DNA of 64,000 bases from CAYNNQ01 sp964398785 (GTDB lineage: Bacteria > Desulfobacterota > Desulfovibrionia > Desulfovibrionales > Desulfonatronovibrionaceae): assembly GCA_964398785.1 (NCBI GenBank), contig CAYNNQ010000010.1, forward strand, positions 1 to 64,000. The letters are read 5' to 3'. Position numbers and translations under genes: made by a program. Positions 54,003 through 63,386 of the stretch are shown here, piece after piece. The notes under the pieces were generated by a model that saw only the letters and a list, made by a program, of their open reading frames with translations, did no database searches and was not told where the DNA came from. Position 1 is the stretch's first letter. Every line of letters begins with the position of its first letter.

Positions 54003-56051
54003 TCAATTATTTTCCCTGTCTCCTAATAGCCTAAGAAAATCCTCCTCCCCCAAAGTGCTAACTCCCAGTTCTTTGGCTCTTTTCTGCTTGCTACCGGGAT
54101 TGGCTCCGGCTACCAGGTAATCCACCCGCGAAGAGACAGTGGAAACCACCCGGCCGCCGCGTTCTTCCACTTCCTTTTTAGCCTCCCGGCGGGACATGGA
54201 ATCCAGGGTACCGGTCAAAACAAAGCGTTTGCCATTCAAAGACTCCTTTTCCCTTGAATTCGAATTGGGACTTTCGCTTCGGGGCCAAATACCCAATTCC
54301 CGGAAGCGTTCCAGAGTCTTCAAATTATCCGGATTGGAAAAGAACTCCCGCAAGGATATGCCGATTTCCGGTCCGATATCGGGGATAGCCTGTAATTCCT
54401 CCCGGCTGGCAGAAGCCAATTCATCCAGGTCCGCGAAGTGACTTTCCAGCAGTTTTCCCACCTGTTCTCCAACAAGACGGATGCCTAAAGCGGTCAAGAG
54501 TCGACCCATGGTCACCCGCTGCCGAGCCCGCTCTATAGCCTGGATTATATTTTCCGCCAGCTTGTCCCCCATTCGTTCCAGATGAATAATGTCCTTTTTC
54601 TTGAGCATAAAGATATCCGCAGGAGATCTTACCAACCCCTTATCTACAAATATTTCGATCCATTGTTTGCCCAACCCCTCAATATCCAGACCGCTTTTGG
54701 AGACAAAATACTTGAGCCCCTGAGTAAGCCGGGCCGGGCAGGAAAGATTGACGCAACGAACAGCCACTTCCTCCGGGAGCTGAACCACCCTGCTTCCGCA
54801 CACCGGACACTCTTCGGGAAAGACGAATTCCTTTTCCGAGCCGTCCCTTTTCTCCGGCAGCGGCCGAACTACTTCCGGGATGACATCTCCGGCTCTTTGC
54901 ACTATCACCCGGTCTCCTAAACGCAATCCCTTGGCCCGTATTTCGTCCTTGTTATGCAGTGTAGCCCGGGACACAGTGGCCCCTCCCACAGTCAAGGGCC
55001 GGAGTTTAGCCACCGGGGTGAGTACTCCTGTGCGGCCCACCTGGATTTGTATATCCTCCAATACAGTCTCCGCCTGCTGAGCCGGAAATTTAAGGGCCAA
55101 AGCCCAGCGAGGAAAACGAGCGGTGAACCCAGCCTTCCTTTGCGCCGCAATAGAGTCCACCTTGAGCACCACACCATCGATTTCCAGAGGAAAATCATCT
55201 CTGTGGGAGCGTATATATTCAAAATGATCCAGGACTTCCTGTCTCTTAACACAGAATTTGCCCTGCGGAGCAGTAGCCAGGCCCATATCCCTGAAAGCGG
55301 CGATTATCTCCGATTGTCTGGACCATCTTTCCCTACCTTCCGGCCAATGGACTTCTCCCGCGCCATAGGCATAGAACAAAAGGGGTCTGGAGGCAGTGAC
55401 CCCGGAATCCAGCTGGCGCATGGATCCGGCTGCAGCATTGCGGGCATTGGCAAAACCCTTTATGCCTTTCTCGGCTTGCCGGGAATTTAAGCGATGGAAG
55501 TCCTGTTTGGTAATAACCACTTCCCCGCGCACTTCCAGATAATCAGGCAAATCTGAAGAAGACAAGAGCTTTAGAGGTACATTACGCAACGTCCTGGCAT
55601 TTGCGGTCACATCTTCGCCCACATAACCATCGCCGCGGGTAGCAGCTGCAGTAAGCACCCCCATTTCGAAAATTAGCTCCACGGCTAATCCGTCCAGTTT
55701 GGGCTCCACCCAGAATTCCAGATCCTGCTCGAGCAAATATCTCTTTAGTCTCTGTCGGAAGGCGTCGAACTCAGTAGGCTCAAAGGCATTGTCCAAACTG
55801 TACATGGGGACACGGTGTTCGCGGTGTGCAAACTCGGAAAGCGGCTCATCCCCGATCTTTTTAGTTGGGGAGTTGGGGTCGCCAAGCTCTGGATATCTGT
55901 TTTCCAGTTCCCTTAACTCAGCAAACAGCTCATCGTATTCCGCATCGGAAATTTCCGGATCGTCCAGCACATAATAACGGTAATTATGGTAATTGATAAT
56001 CCGACGCAGCTCTTTGGCCCGCTCAGAGGGAATCGGCCACATATACCCCAT
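54003..56051 (-). CDS. ligA: NAD-dependent DNA ligase
   Basis: The 682-aa replicative ligase has an Ia domain (YYVLDDPEISDAEYDELF), the adenylation motif 'VEPKLDGLAVELIFE' with the catalytic Lys, an OB fold, the four-Cys zinc site (CPVCGS...CVNLSCPAR), a HhH region and a C-terminal BRCT domain ('LNGKRFVLTGTLDSMSRREA'). It is complete. It starts directly at the stop codon of the K+ channel gene. Confidence 0.97.
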   Translation of the reverse strand: MGYMWPIPSERAKELRRIINYHNYRYYVLDDPEISDAEYDELFAELRELENRYPELGDPNSPTKKIGDEPLSEFAHREHRVPMYSLDNAFEPTEFDAFRQRLKRYLLEQDLEFWVEPKLDGLAVELIFEMGVLTAAATRGDGYVGEDVTANARTLRNVPLKLLSSSDLPDYLEVRGEVVITKQDFHRLNSRQAEKGIKGFANARNAAAGSMRQLDSGVTASRPLLFYAYGAGEVHWPEGRERWSRQSEIIAAFRDMGLATAPQGKFCVKRQEVLDHFEYIRSHRDDFPLEIDGVVLKVDSIAAQRKAGFTARFPRWALALKFPAQQAETVLEDIQIQVGRTGVLTPVAKLRPLTVGGATVSRATLHNKDEIRAKGLRLGDRVIVQRAGDVIPEVVRPLPEKRDGSEKEFVFPEECPVCGSRVVQLPEEVAVRCVNLSCPARLTQGLKYFVSKSGLDIEGLGKQWIEIFVDKGLVRSPADIFMLKKKDIIHLERMGDKLAENIIQAIERARQRVTMGRLLTALGIRLVGEQVGKLLESHFADLDELASASREELQAIPDIGPEIGISLREFFSNPDNLKTLERFRELGIWPRSESPNSNSREKESLNGKRFVLTGTLDSMSRREAKKEVEERGGRVVSTVSSRVDYLVAGANPGSKQKRAKELGVSTLGEEDFLRLLGDRENN

Positions 56052-57140
56052 TCACAGAATCTCCTGGAATTTTGTCAGATTTTCCAGCTTACCTACAGCT
56101 ATCAAAGTATCTCCGGGTTGGATTACGGTCTGGGGCTGGGGATTAAAATTCATTTCCCCCTGTTTATCCTTGATGCCGATGATTATAAGATTGTATTTGG
56201 GCCGAATGTCCGACTGAATAAGATCCTTGCCTACAAGCTCGGAGTCCTTGGAAATCTCCAATTCCTCCATTTGCAGGTCTATATTGCGGCCCTGCATGGC
56301 AAGCTCCAGGAAATCCGTTACTGTAGGACGCAGGACTACCTGGGCCATGCGCATTCCTCCGATCACATGCGGGGTCAACACCTTGTCCGCCCCGGCGAAC
56401 CTCAATTTCTGAAAAGAATCCCCTTTTTCCGCCCGGGCGATAATCATGACATCCGCAACAAGCTGACGCGCGGTCAAGGCAACATACACATTCTTGGATT
56501 CCTGATTCAAGGCGGTTATAAGGGCGCTGGCAGTTTCCAGGTTGGCCGACAAGAGGACCTGATCCGAGGTGGCATCCCCTTGAATATAGAGCATATCCTC
56601 CAAATCCAGTTTTTGGATTACCTCCGGGTTGTTTTCCACTACAACCACATCGTGGCCCTCTTTTTGTATTTCCGTGGCCACGATTGCACCAATACGACCG
56701 TATCCGCAAATTATATAATGGTCCTCCAGGGACTCAATGACCTTCTGCACCCTGCGCCTCCCGATAAAATCCCGTAAATGTCCTTCCACTATAACTTGAG
56801 TAAAAGAACCCACCAAATAGGCAAAACTGCCCACGCCCAAAACAATCAACACCGAGGTAAGGGCTCTGCCTTCTTCACTGAGAGTCCTCACCTCAGTAAA
56901 GCCCACAGTGGATAAAGTAATAACCACCTGATAGAAACTATCCAGCCATCCCCAGCCTTCTATCCCTATGTAAATATACAGGCCAAAGATAAAGACCAGC
57001 CCCAGGAAGATCCCCCCGGTTATCAGGGGAAAAAACATGCGATGCCGATACCTCCACTGGGAGATCTTGCGGGAAATCTTCCTGAACCACTTTATCTCCC
57101 GTCGGCTGGATTGGGATCTCTTGTGCATGGCAGGGGACAA
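56052..57140 (-). CDS. Two-TM potassium channel with RCK (TrkA) domains
   Basis: The 362-aa protein has two TM helices around a pore loop whose filter reads TVGFTE (residues 78-83) where most channels have TVGYGD. It is followed by an RCK-N domain ('HYIICGYGRIGAIVATEIQ') and a C-terminal TrkA-C domain. The altered filter is known in some prokaryotic channels, but it may change ion selectivity. It lies between proA and ligA on the same strand. Confidence 0.88.
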   Translation of the reverse strand: MSPAMHKRSQSSRREIKWFRKISRKISQWRYRHRMFFPLITGGIFLGLVFIFGLYIYIGIEGWGWLDSFYQVVITLSTVGFTEVRTLSEEGRALTSVLIVLGVGSFAYLVGSFTQVIVEGHLRDFIGRRRVQKVIESLEDHYIICGYGRIGAIVATEIQKEGHDVVVVENNPEVIQKLDLEDMLYIQGDATSDQVLLSANLETASALITALNQESKNVYVALTARQLVADVMIIARAEKGDSFQKLRFAGADKVLTPHVIGGMRMAQVVLRPTVTDFLELAMQGRNIDLQMEELEISKDSELVGKDLIQSDIRPKYNLIIIGIKDKQGEMNFNPQPQTVIQPGDTLIAVGKLENLTKFQEIL

Positions 57141-57152
57141 TCTTATCCGTTC

Positions 57153-58412
57153 CTAGTCCCGGATCTGGCCCTGCCCCAGAACAACAAACTTGGTAGCGGT
57201 CAATTCCCGAACTCCCATCGGCCCGTAGGCGTGGATCTTGGAAGTGGAAATACCGATCTCCGCCCCGAGCCCGAACTGCCCTCCGTCATTGAAACGGGTA
57301 GAGGCGTTGACCAGTACCGCCGAGGCGTCGATTTCCTGTACAAAGCGCATCGCCCGGGAATAGTCCCGAGTGACTATAGCCTCGGAATGATTGGATCCAT
57401 AACGCTCAATATGCTCCCTAGCTTCGGATTGGGAACCGACAGCCCGAACAGCCATGTCCAAGGAGAGGAACTCCCGACCCCAGTCGTCTTCTTGGGCTGC
57501 AGAAGCATTGTCTCCAAGATAGGGCCTGCATTCGGCGCAAGCCTTGAATTTCACGCCGTCCTTTTGCAAATAATCCCGAAGTCGGGGCAGGAAATCATCC
57601 AGTATTTTTCGGTGTACCAACAGACATTCCAGGGCATTACACACCCCGGGCCTTTGGACCTTGGCATTACGCACTATCTCCAATGCCATTTCCGGATCGG
57701 CATCCCGGTGGACATAAATATGGCAGACCCCTTTGTAGTGCTTGAGGACCGGCATGGTGGCCTGATCCACCACAGCCTTGATCAGCCCTTCCCCGCCTCG
57801 AGGGATAACCACATCTATATACTTGTCCAACCCCAGCATTTCCTGGACAGCCTCGCGATCGGTCGTGGGCACAAACCCCACGGCCTCGGCGGGAATACCG
57901 CTTTCTTCCAGGGCCTCGCCAAGGATTTTAGCCAAGCATTTATTGGAATGGAACGCTTCTGACCCTCCGCGCAAGACAACTGCGTTTCCGGCCTTGAGGC
58001 ATAGGATAGCGGCATCCACTGTCACATTGGGCCTAGATTCGTAAATAATGGCCACAACTCCGAGGGGAATGCGCATACGGCCCACCCGCAGTCCGTTTGC
58101 CAAACGATTCATTTGCTCAATTTCCCCTACCGGGTCCTTGATTCCGGCAACTTCCTCACAGGAAACAGCCATTCCCTCGATCGCCTTTTCCCCGAGACAA
58201 AGCCGATCGATTCGGGCGGCGTCCAAGCCGGCCTCTTCAGCACCCCGTATATCTCGCTCATTGGCCTGAAGTATTTCCTCTTGTTTTGTGCGCAGCTTTT
58301 CCGCCAAACAGTTCAAAAAAACATTCTTCTCTTTGTCCGTAGCCCGGGAAAGTTTCCTTCCCGCCTCTTTCGCCCTGCGGGCCAGTTCCGGTATCTCTGT
58401 TGCATAGTCCAT
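57153..58412 (-). CDS. proA: Gamma-glutamyl phosphate reductase
   Basis: The second step of proline synthesis, giving glutamate semialdehyde. The 419-aa protein has the family landmarks 'VAIIYESRPNVTVDAAILCL', 'VIPRGGEGLIKAV' and 'VQRPGVCNALECLLVH' with the catalytic Cys. The true start is 'MDYATEIPELARRAKEAG' at 58412 rather than an upstream ATG, by family length. proB is not adjacent. Confidence 0.95.
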   Translation of the reverse strand: MDYATEIPELARRAKEAGRKLSRATDKEKNVFLNCLAEKLRTKQEEILQANERDIRGAEEAGLDAARIDRLCLGEKAIEGMAVSCEEVAGIKDPVGEIEQMNRLANGLRVGRMRIPLGVVAIIYESRPNVTVDAAILCLKAGNAVVLRGGSEAFHSNKCLAKILGEALEESGIPAEAVGFVPTTDREAVQEMLGLDKYIDVVIPRGGEGLIKAVVDQATMPVLKHYKGVCHIYVHRDADPEMALEIVRNAKVQRPGVCNALECLLVHRKILDDFLPRLRDYLQKDGVKFKACAECRPYLGDNASAAQEDDWGREFLSLDMAVRAVGSQSEAREHIERYGSNHSEAIVTRDYSRAMRFVQEIDASAVLVNASTRFNDGGQFGLGAEIGISTSKIHAYGPMGVRELTATKFVVLGQGQIRD

Positions 58413-58619
58413 AAACGTCTCCTCAAGTATTTTATGCTCCCGAATCAAAGTCCCACTTGCCCCTGATTACAGATTGACACTTGACTCCAGAAAAGCCGTT
58501 CACCCAATCTTAAAACAAGGCAACAAGCGTTTAACATAAAAGGCACCGGGGCACAACGCGCGGAGGCCGCCCCTGCAACTATATATCCCGCCTAAGAGAA
58601 AAAGTTCAAAACGATTGGC

Positions 58620-59063
58620 TCAAAATTTCTGGACCATAACCACTCCGGCAAGCAAAAAAAGTATTCCCACGATACGGGGAATAGAAATCGAATGAACCGG
58701 GTACCCCAACCATCCGAAATGGTCCAGAACAAGAGAAGCGCACATTTGCCCCGTGACCAAAAGAGCCAGGAGGGTAACTGCTCCCAGCTTGGGAGCCAGA
58801 AAGATCGTCGTGGACACAAACAAGGCCCCCAAAAAACCGCCGCACCACTTCCAGGCGGGGATGGATACCGCTGTAGGCAAATCCGGAATGGGCAAGCGCA
58901 GGGCAATACTAGCCGCGCCCAGAACCAATGTACCTACCGTAAAGGAAATAAGTGCGGCTACCACGGGGCCACCCACTTCCTGACTCAATTTGGCGTTAAC
59001 ACCGGCCTGCACCGGCATTAAAAGTCCAGCAGCAAGGGCAAAAAGCAACAGCAGTAGTTTCAT
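58620..59063 (-). CDS. DMT-superfamily small transporter (DUF606/YdcZ-like)
   Basis: A 147-aa protein with about five TM helices, starting 'MKLLLLLFALAAGLLMPVQA', followed by 'VNAKLSQEVGGPVVAALISF'. This is the DUF606 pattern, a short relative of drug/metabolite transporters. GGGGAT lies 10 bp upstream. The gene begins 15 bp from the left edge of a 415-bp tandem duplication. The substrate is unknown. Confidence 0.85.
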   Translation of the reverse strand: MKLLLLLFALAAGLLMPVQAGVNAKLSQEVGGPVVAALISFTVGTLVLGAASIALRLPIPDLPTAVSIPAWKWCGGFLGALFVSTTIFLAPKLGAVTLLALLVTGQMCASLVLDHFGWLGYPVHSISIPRIVGILFLLAGVVMVQKF

Positions 59064-59077
59064 CTTCTATCCCCCGG

Positions 59078-59492
59078 ATGGAAAAAAATAAACAGACATG
59101 GAATTTCTATATCTTCCGTTAGGTTTGCAAAAGAGTAAAATTCAACAACTTGTCTCTTTTCTGACCTCAACACTACAAAAACCGGGCCGATACCGCAAAT
59201 GTCCCCAAGACAATGCTTGTCGGACATTGCACGTGATTTTCTTGCTAACCGGTTTTTTTACGGACAAGTGTTGTTAGTGACTTATTACAAAAAGACAAAA
59301 TTAAACCGCTCGGGCGTCCTTTAGGCCTTTGGTGAAGCGGGCGATCCAAGGAACTCACGGTTGGATTCCGGGAATAGTCTGCTTCAGGGGGCCATGGTGA
59401 ACAGCTGCACAACCTTGCCGTTTTTTGACTAAATATATATTTTCAAATAGGCATATTGCATTGCTTAGACAGCTTTGCTAAGTTCCATAAAA
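59078..59492. repeat. 415-bp tandem repeat, unit 1
   Basis: Reads identical to unit 2 (59493-59907) by eye over its whole length. It starts 15 bp upstream of the DUF606 start codon. Inside, TGAAGC (59333-59338) pairs with GCTTCA (59381-59386), and ATCCAA (59344-59349) with TTGGAT (59361-59366), with GGCC/GGCC outside, giving an irregular rod. CAATG...CATTG near 59211-59228 is a second hairpin. Coding capacity is absent. Confidence 0.9.
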
Positions 59493-59907
59493 ATGGAAAA
59501 AAATAAACAGACATGGAATTTCTATATCTTCCGTTAGGTTTGCAAAAGAGTAAAATTCAACAACTTGTCTCTTTTCTGACCTCAACACTACAAAAACCGG
59601 GCCGATACCGCAAATGTCCCCAAGACAATGCTTGTCGGACATTGCACGTGATTTTCTTGCTAACCGGTTTTTTTACGGACAAGTGTTGTTAGTGACTTAT
59701 TACAAAAAGACAAAATTAAACCGCTCGGGCGTCCTTTAGGCCTTTGGTGAAGCGGGCGATCCAAGGAACTCACGGTTGGATTCCGGGAATAGTCTGCTTC
59801 AGGGGGCCATGGTGAACAGCTGCACAACCTTGCCGTTTTTTGACTAAATATATATTTTCAAATAGGCATATTGCATTGCTTAGACAGCTTTGCTAAGTTC
59901 CATAAAA
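59493..59907. repeat. 415-bp tandem repeat, unit 2
   Basis: An exact second copy of unit 1, shifted by 415 bp. The junction between units reads CCATAAAA then ATGG; the right edge of unit 2 reads CCATAAAA then GTGG, so the duplication ends at 59907. Its rod hairpin lies at 59739-59808. Near-zero divergence implies a recent event, or an assembly effect. Confidence 0.9.
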
Positions 59908-60015
59908 GTGGTAAAATTCTCAATTTTCGGACAATAATATCCAAAAAAATCGGAAAGGAATTTTCCAAGGCGATCGATCTCCCATGCTTAACCGATTAAA
60001 CTGCGGACAAAGAAC

Positions 60016-60894
60016 ATGTCACTTGTAGACTCCAAGTCACTCAGTTTGCGCAAGGCCCCGCCTCTAAGCGATACCGAATTCAGCAATCTTCGGAAGCTCA
60101 TATATGAACTTAGTGGGATAGATATACCGGAGAGACGGAAATATCTCCTGGAAAACCGGCTGGGCTCCCGTCTAAAGACCCTTAACCTGCGCAGTTTCGG
60201 CGAATACTACAATTACCTCAAAAACAGCAAGGACGGTAACAAAGAACTCGATTACCTGTTTGAAAAAGTAACAACAAACGAAACGAGTTTCTTCCGAGAT
60301 ATAAAACAGCTGGGTGTTTTCAAAACCTTTGCCCTGACAAAAGTTATCGATGAACAAAAAAAAGCAAACAGAAAAGAACTCAATATTTGGTGTGCCGGAT
60401 GCTCCTCGGGGGAAGAGCCCTACACCCTGTCCATACTCGTATACGAGGCCCTGGGCATGTCGGTCTCCGGGTGGAAAATAAACATCCTGGCCAATGATCT
60501 TTCCCCGGCCATGATCGCCAAGGCCAGGAAAGGCCTATACAATGAATATTCCCTGCGAAACACACCCAAGCAGATGGTGGACAAGTATTTCACCAAGGAG
60601 CCCGGAGGTTATCGAATACTCCCCAAAATACAAAAACTTATAGATTTCCGGGTGATGAACCTGAAGGACGACCTTGCACTCAAACGCATTCCCAAGTCGC
60701 ATATTATTTTTTGTCGCAACGTAATTATCTATTTCGACGACGAAATGAAGCAGCAAGTAATTAATCGGTTCTACGACAACATACTGCCCCAAGGGTATTT
60801 GGTAATCGGCCATTCCGAAAGCCTGCACAAGTATTCTCGTCTTTTCCGGCCGAAATCCAAACCGGGGGGCATAATGTATCAAAAAGCGCCATAA
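60016..60894 (+). CDS. cheR: Chemotaxis methyltransferase CheR
   Basis: Methylates glutamates of chemoreceptors using SAM. The 292-aa protein has an N-terminal helical domain, the SAM-binding 'IWCAGCSSGEEPYTLSIL', 'ILANDLSPAMIAKARKG', and 'IIFCRNVIIYFDDEMK'. It lies at the start of a same-strand run with an HDOD and a CheX-like protein, after the tandem duplication. Confidence 0.95.
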   Translation: MSLVDSKSLSLRKAPPLSDTEFSNLRKLIYELSGIDIPERRKYLLENRLGSRLKTLNLRSFGEYYNYLKNSKDGNKELDYLFEKVTTNETSFFRDIKQLGVFKTFALTKVIDEQKKANRKELNIWCAGCSSGEEPYTLSILVYEALGMSVSGWKINILANDLSPAMIAKARKGLYNEYSLRNTPKQMVDKYFTKEPGGYRILPKIQKLIDFRVMNLKDDLALKRIPKSHIIFCRNVIIYFDDEMKQQVINRFYDNILPQGYLVIGHSESLHKYSRLFRPKSKPGGIMYQKAP

Positions 60895-60930
60895 GCGTTT
60901 TAAGCAAAAGCTCTAATATGGAGGGCAATT

Positions 60931-62148
60931 GTGCATAAAGTCTGCAGTGAACACCTACGTTCCGGAATGATCCTGGCCAGGGACATATCCGGATTTGACG
61001 GCAGTACTTTTCTGCCCCGGGATCACCCCCTGCAAGAAAAGGATATAGAAAGTCTCCGGGAGATGGATATAGGACATGTCTTTATACGGCCAATGGGCAA
61101 AGAAAAAGACAAAAAGGATCTATTACGGCGCTGCGACGAATATGTGTTCAATTTTTTCTTATATGTGAACCCGGCGAGCGAACTCTTCAACGAGTTATAC
61201 CGCTTGACCCTGGAAAAGACATTTTCCGTGGCCGAACCGAGCTGGAACTTGCCCTGTTCAGAGGAACTGCGGGCCCAAAGCGTCGAACATATGCGCGATA
61301 TATTTTTCAAGGGTCGGGGTGGCCCACAGGATATAGTGGACCACGAAACCAGTCTGGTATCTTTCCCGGATATCTATTTCCGGATCAAGGAAATCTTGAA
61401 GGACAAGTCCAGTTCGGCCGAGGATATCGCAGAGATTGTTTCCAACGACATTGATCTTTCTGCGAAACTCTTGCGAATAGTAAACAGCCCCTTTTACGGA
61501 TTCTCCACCAAGATCGATTCCATAAGCAGGGCCATATCCCTTATCGGCATAGATGAACTGTCCACCCTGGCCCTGAGCGTTTCCGCAATAAACTTCTTCC
61601 AGGATATTCCCGCAGAGCTTATAGACATGCGCACTTTTTGGAAACATTCCATAAGCTGCGCCATATTCAGCAAACTTTTGGCCGGCGAAACCGGGCTAAA
61701 CACGGAAAAATTCTTCTCCGCCGGTCTCTTACACGACGCCGGAAGGCTCATAATTTTCAAGAACATGCCATATGCCTCGGTACAGGTCCTTTTGGAAGCC
61801 CGCACCAATATGATTCCCTTGGTGGATGCGGAGAACACCCTCATGGGATTCAACCATGCTGAAGTGGGTAAATGCCTGTTCAGCGTTTGGGATATGCCGG
61901 AGGAACTCACAGACATTATAGCTCACCACCACTCCGCAGGAAAAGCGGCTGCGTCCAAGGAGGCCGCAGTAGTCCAGCTCGCGGACAATCTCGCCAATGC
62001 CGCGGCAATCACCGAAGGCGGAAAATTCGTTCTCCCCGGGATGCTCGAGGATGACTGGAGGAAACTCGACCTGCCCTTGGATAAGCTGCAGAAACTGGTC
62101 CAAGTACATGACCAGAATATCGACTCGGTACTAAACGCCCTTATGTAA
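60931..62148 (+). CDS. HDOD domain signalling protein (GTG start)
   Basis: A 405-aa protein with a GTG start preceded by GGAGGG. The HDOD domain spans about residues 145-350 ('LVSFPDIYFRIKEILKD', 'IVNSPFYGFSTKIDSISRAI', 'LLHDAGRLIIFKNM', 'HHHSAGKA'). The N-terminal ~120 residues are an unassigned ligand-type domain. HDOD proteins link stress or motility signals to regulation; here it sits between cheR and a CheX-like gene. Confidence 0.88.
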   Translation: MHKVCSEHLRSGMILARDISGFDGSTFLPRDHPLQEKDIESLREMDIGHVFIRPMGKEKDKKDLLRRCDEYVFNFFLYVNPASELFNELYRLTLEKTFSVAEPSWNLPCSEELRAQSVEHMRDIFFKGRGGPQDIVDHETSLVSFPDIYFRIKEILKDKSSSAEDIAEIVSNDIDLSAKLLRIVNSPFYGFSTKIDSISRAISLIGIDELSTLALSVSAINFFQDIPAELIDMRTFWKHSISCAIFSKLLAGETGLNTEKFFSAGLLHDAGRLIIFKNMPYASVQVLLEARTNMIPLVDAENTLMGFNHAEVGKCLFSVWDMPEELTDIIAHHHSAGKAAASKEAAVVQLADNLANAAAITEGGKFVLPGMLEDDWRKLDLPLDKLQKLVQVHDQNIDSVLNALM

Positions 62149-62185
62149 CTGAAAAATCTCGGACCGGGATCCAAACAAGATAGAT

Positions 62186-62668
62186 ATGTCTAACAAAGTT
62201 TACGATGTCAATTTCATCAATCCGCTTTTGGATGCAGTGGTCAATGTCCTTTCCACTATGGCCGGATTCGAGGTCCAGTCCGGGAAACCATACCTGAACA
62301 ATGAACGAACGGCAGTTGAAGACATTACCGGCCTGATCAAGATAGACGGCTACGCCCACGGTGTTATCGGTCTTAGCCTCAGTGAAAGTGCAATTTTGAA
62401 AATCGCAAACAACATGCTTTTCGAGAGTTTCACGGAAATAAACGAGGAAATAAAGGATGCAGTGGGGGAATTGACCAACATGATCGCCGGGCAAGCCCGT
62501 AGCGGGCTTTCGGAAAAAGGATTCAGCTTCCAGGCCTCAACCCCAAGCATTGTTCTCGGGAAAGGGGAAGAGATGGATCATATCCCTTTTGTCCCTATAC
62601 TGGGCATCCCATTCAGTTCAGAGAACGGCAAGCTAGCAATCGAATTTAGCCTCACCGAGCCTGAATAG
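62186..62668 (+). CDS. CheX-like chemotaxis phosphatase domain protein
   Basis: The 160-aa protein belongs to the CheX/CheC type. The E-x2-N catalytic pattern is visible in 'EIKDAVGELTNMIAGQARSG'. It may remove phosphate from CheY. The N-terminus 'DVNFINPLLDAVVNVLSTMA' matches CheX. It completes a cheR-HDOD-CheX run; spacing to the HDOD gene is 37 bp. Confidence 0.87.
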   Translation: MSNKVYDVNFINPLLDAVVNVLSTMAGFEVQSGKPYLNNERTAVEDITGLIKIDGYAHGVIGLSLSESAILKIANNMLFESFTEINEEIKDAVGELTNMIAGQARSGLSEKGFSFQASTPSIVLGKGEEMDHIPFVPILGIPFSSENGKLAIEFSLTEPE

Positions 62669-62756
62669 ACATAAGAAGCGTCCCCGGGAAAATTTTAAAT
62701 TACCACAGCCGTTCAGTACATCTCCTGCATGTGCAACTTTGAATATAGTCCCCCTG

Positions 62757-62778
62757 TTTGTGCATATAATTGCACAAA
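62757..62778. promoter_or_regulatory. Palindromic activator site upstream of the ZraP-like gene
   Basis: TTTGTGCA-N6-TGCACAAA, an 8-bp perfect inverted repeat, centred ~60 bp upstream of the sigma-54 promoter -24 element. A further TGCATGTGCA lies at 62727-62736. The position fits an enhancer-binding protein such as ZraR, but the sequence differs from the E. coli ZraR site, so the regulator is inferred. Confidence 0.55.
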
Positions 62779-62827
62779 CACTGGGAGAGTAGATATCATA
62801 TGTCCCTGATATAAATCAATAAAACAC

Positions 62828-62844
62828 TTGGCACGCCTCCTGCT
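62828..62844 (+). promoter_or_regulatory. Sigma-54 promoter of the ZraP-like gene
   Basis: TTGGCACGCCTCCTGCT fits the -24/-12 consensus (GG and GC separated by 10 bp), with CTGC instead of TTGC as the only deviation. Transcription would start near 62855, leaving a leader of about 30 nt with GGAGGG before the ATG at 62885. Confidence 0.75.
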
Positions 62845-62884
62845 CTTTTTTTCTTAACTACAAAATCAAAACAGGAGGGAAAAA

Positions 62885-63349
62885 ATGGACGGAAAGAGAC
62901 TCACTGTCCTTGGGATTGCGGCAGCAATCATGCTCCTTGGTGCCACGGCTTTTGCCGGACCCTTTTACGGACCCGGCGGCGGGGGTTATCACGGTCCCGG
63001 CCCATGTACGCTCGACAATGTAAACTATGCCCGGCTTGAAGGCCTGAATCCGGAAAAAAGAGCCGAGGTATCCGAACTTATAACAGCCCACAGGGAAAAA
63101 ATTGGCACACTGAACAGCAAAATGCTCCGGATAAGAAATACGTTGAACCGCATCGCCGCCGATCCCAAGGTTTCGGACAAGGAAAAAACCAAACTCCGCA
63201 ATGAAGCCCAGGCCACCATGGATAACATAGTCCGGGAAAAGAACCGTTTTCGGACTGAAATGGCCGATGTGCAGGGAACAATCATCAATAACACTCACAG
63301 GGGATACAGCTCTTCCGGAAGGAGAGGGCACTATCGAGGATGCTGGTAA
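62885..63349 (+). CDS. ZraP/Spy-like periplasmic protein
   Basis: The 154-aa protein has a signal peptide cleaved near residue 24 (ATAFA), a Gly-rich linker (GPGGGGYHGPGP), and a long helical part with heptads ('ISELITAHREKI'-type, here VSELITAHREKIG, and 'NRIAADPKVSDKEKTKLRNE'). It ends in a His/Cys/Trp-containing tail (GHYRGCW) that could bind metal. A sigma-54 promoter precedes it and a kinase gene follows, the layout of the Zra metal-stress system. Confidence 0.82.
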   Translation: MDGKRLTVLGIAAAIMLLGATAFAGPFYGPGGGGYHGPGPCTLDNVNYARLEGLNPEKRAEVSELITAHREKIGTLNSKMLRIRNTLNRIAADPKVSDKEKTKLRNEAQATMDNIVREKNRFRTEMADVQGTIINNTHRGYSSSGRRGHYRGCW

Positions 63350-63386
63350 ACAGAGAACTCCGGGGAAAACCATTACCCCCAATCAT

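Larger units (their letters stand above)
59064..60015. other. 950-bp gene-free region before cheR
   Basis: The largest gap in the window. It consists mainly of the two 415-bp tandem units; the last 108 bp before cheR are AT-rich and show no firm promoter. No ORF of 60 codons is present on either strand. Confidence 0.7.

Noticed and set aside
59078..59907. Insertion sequence or integrated element
   Set aside because: The units have no terminal inverted repeats, no transposase and no target duplication; it is a plain tandem duplication.
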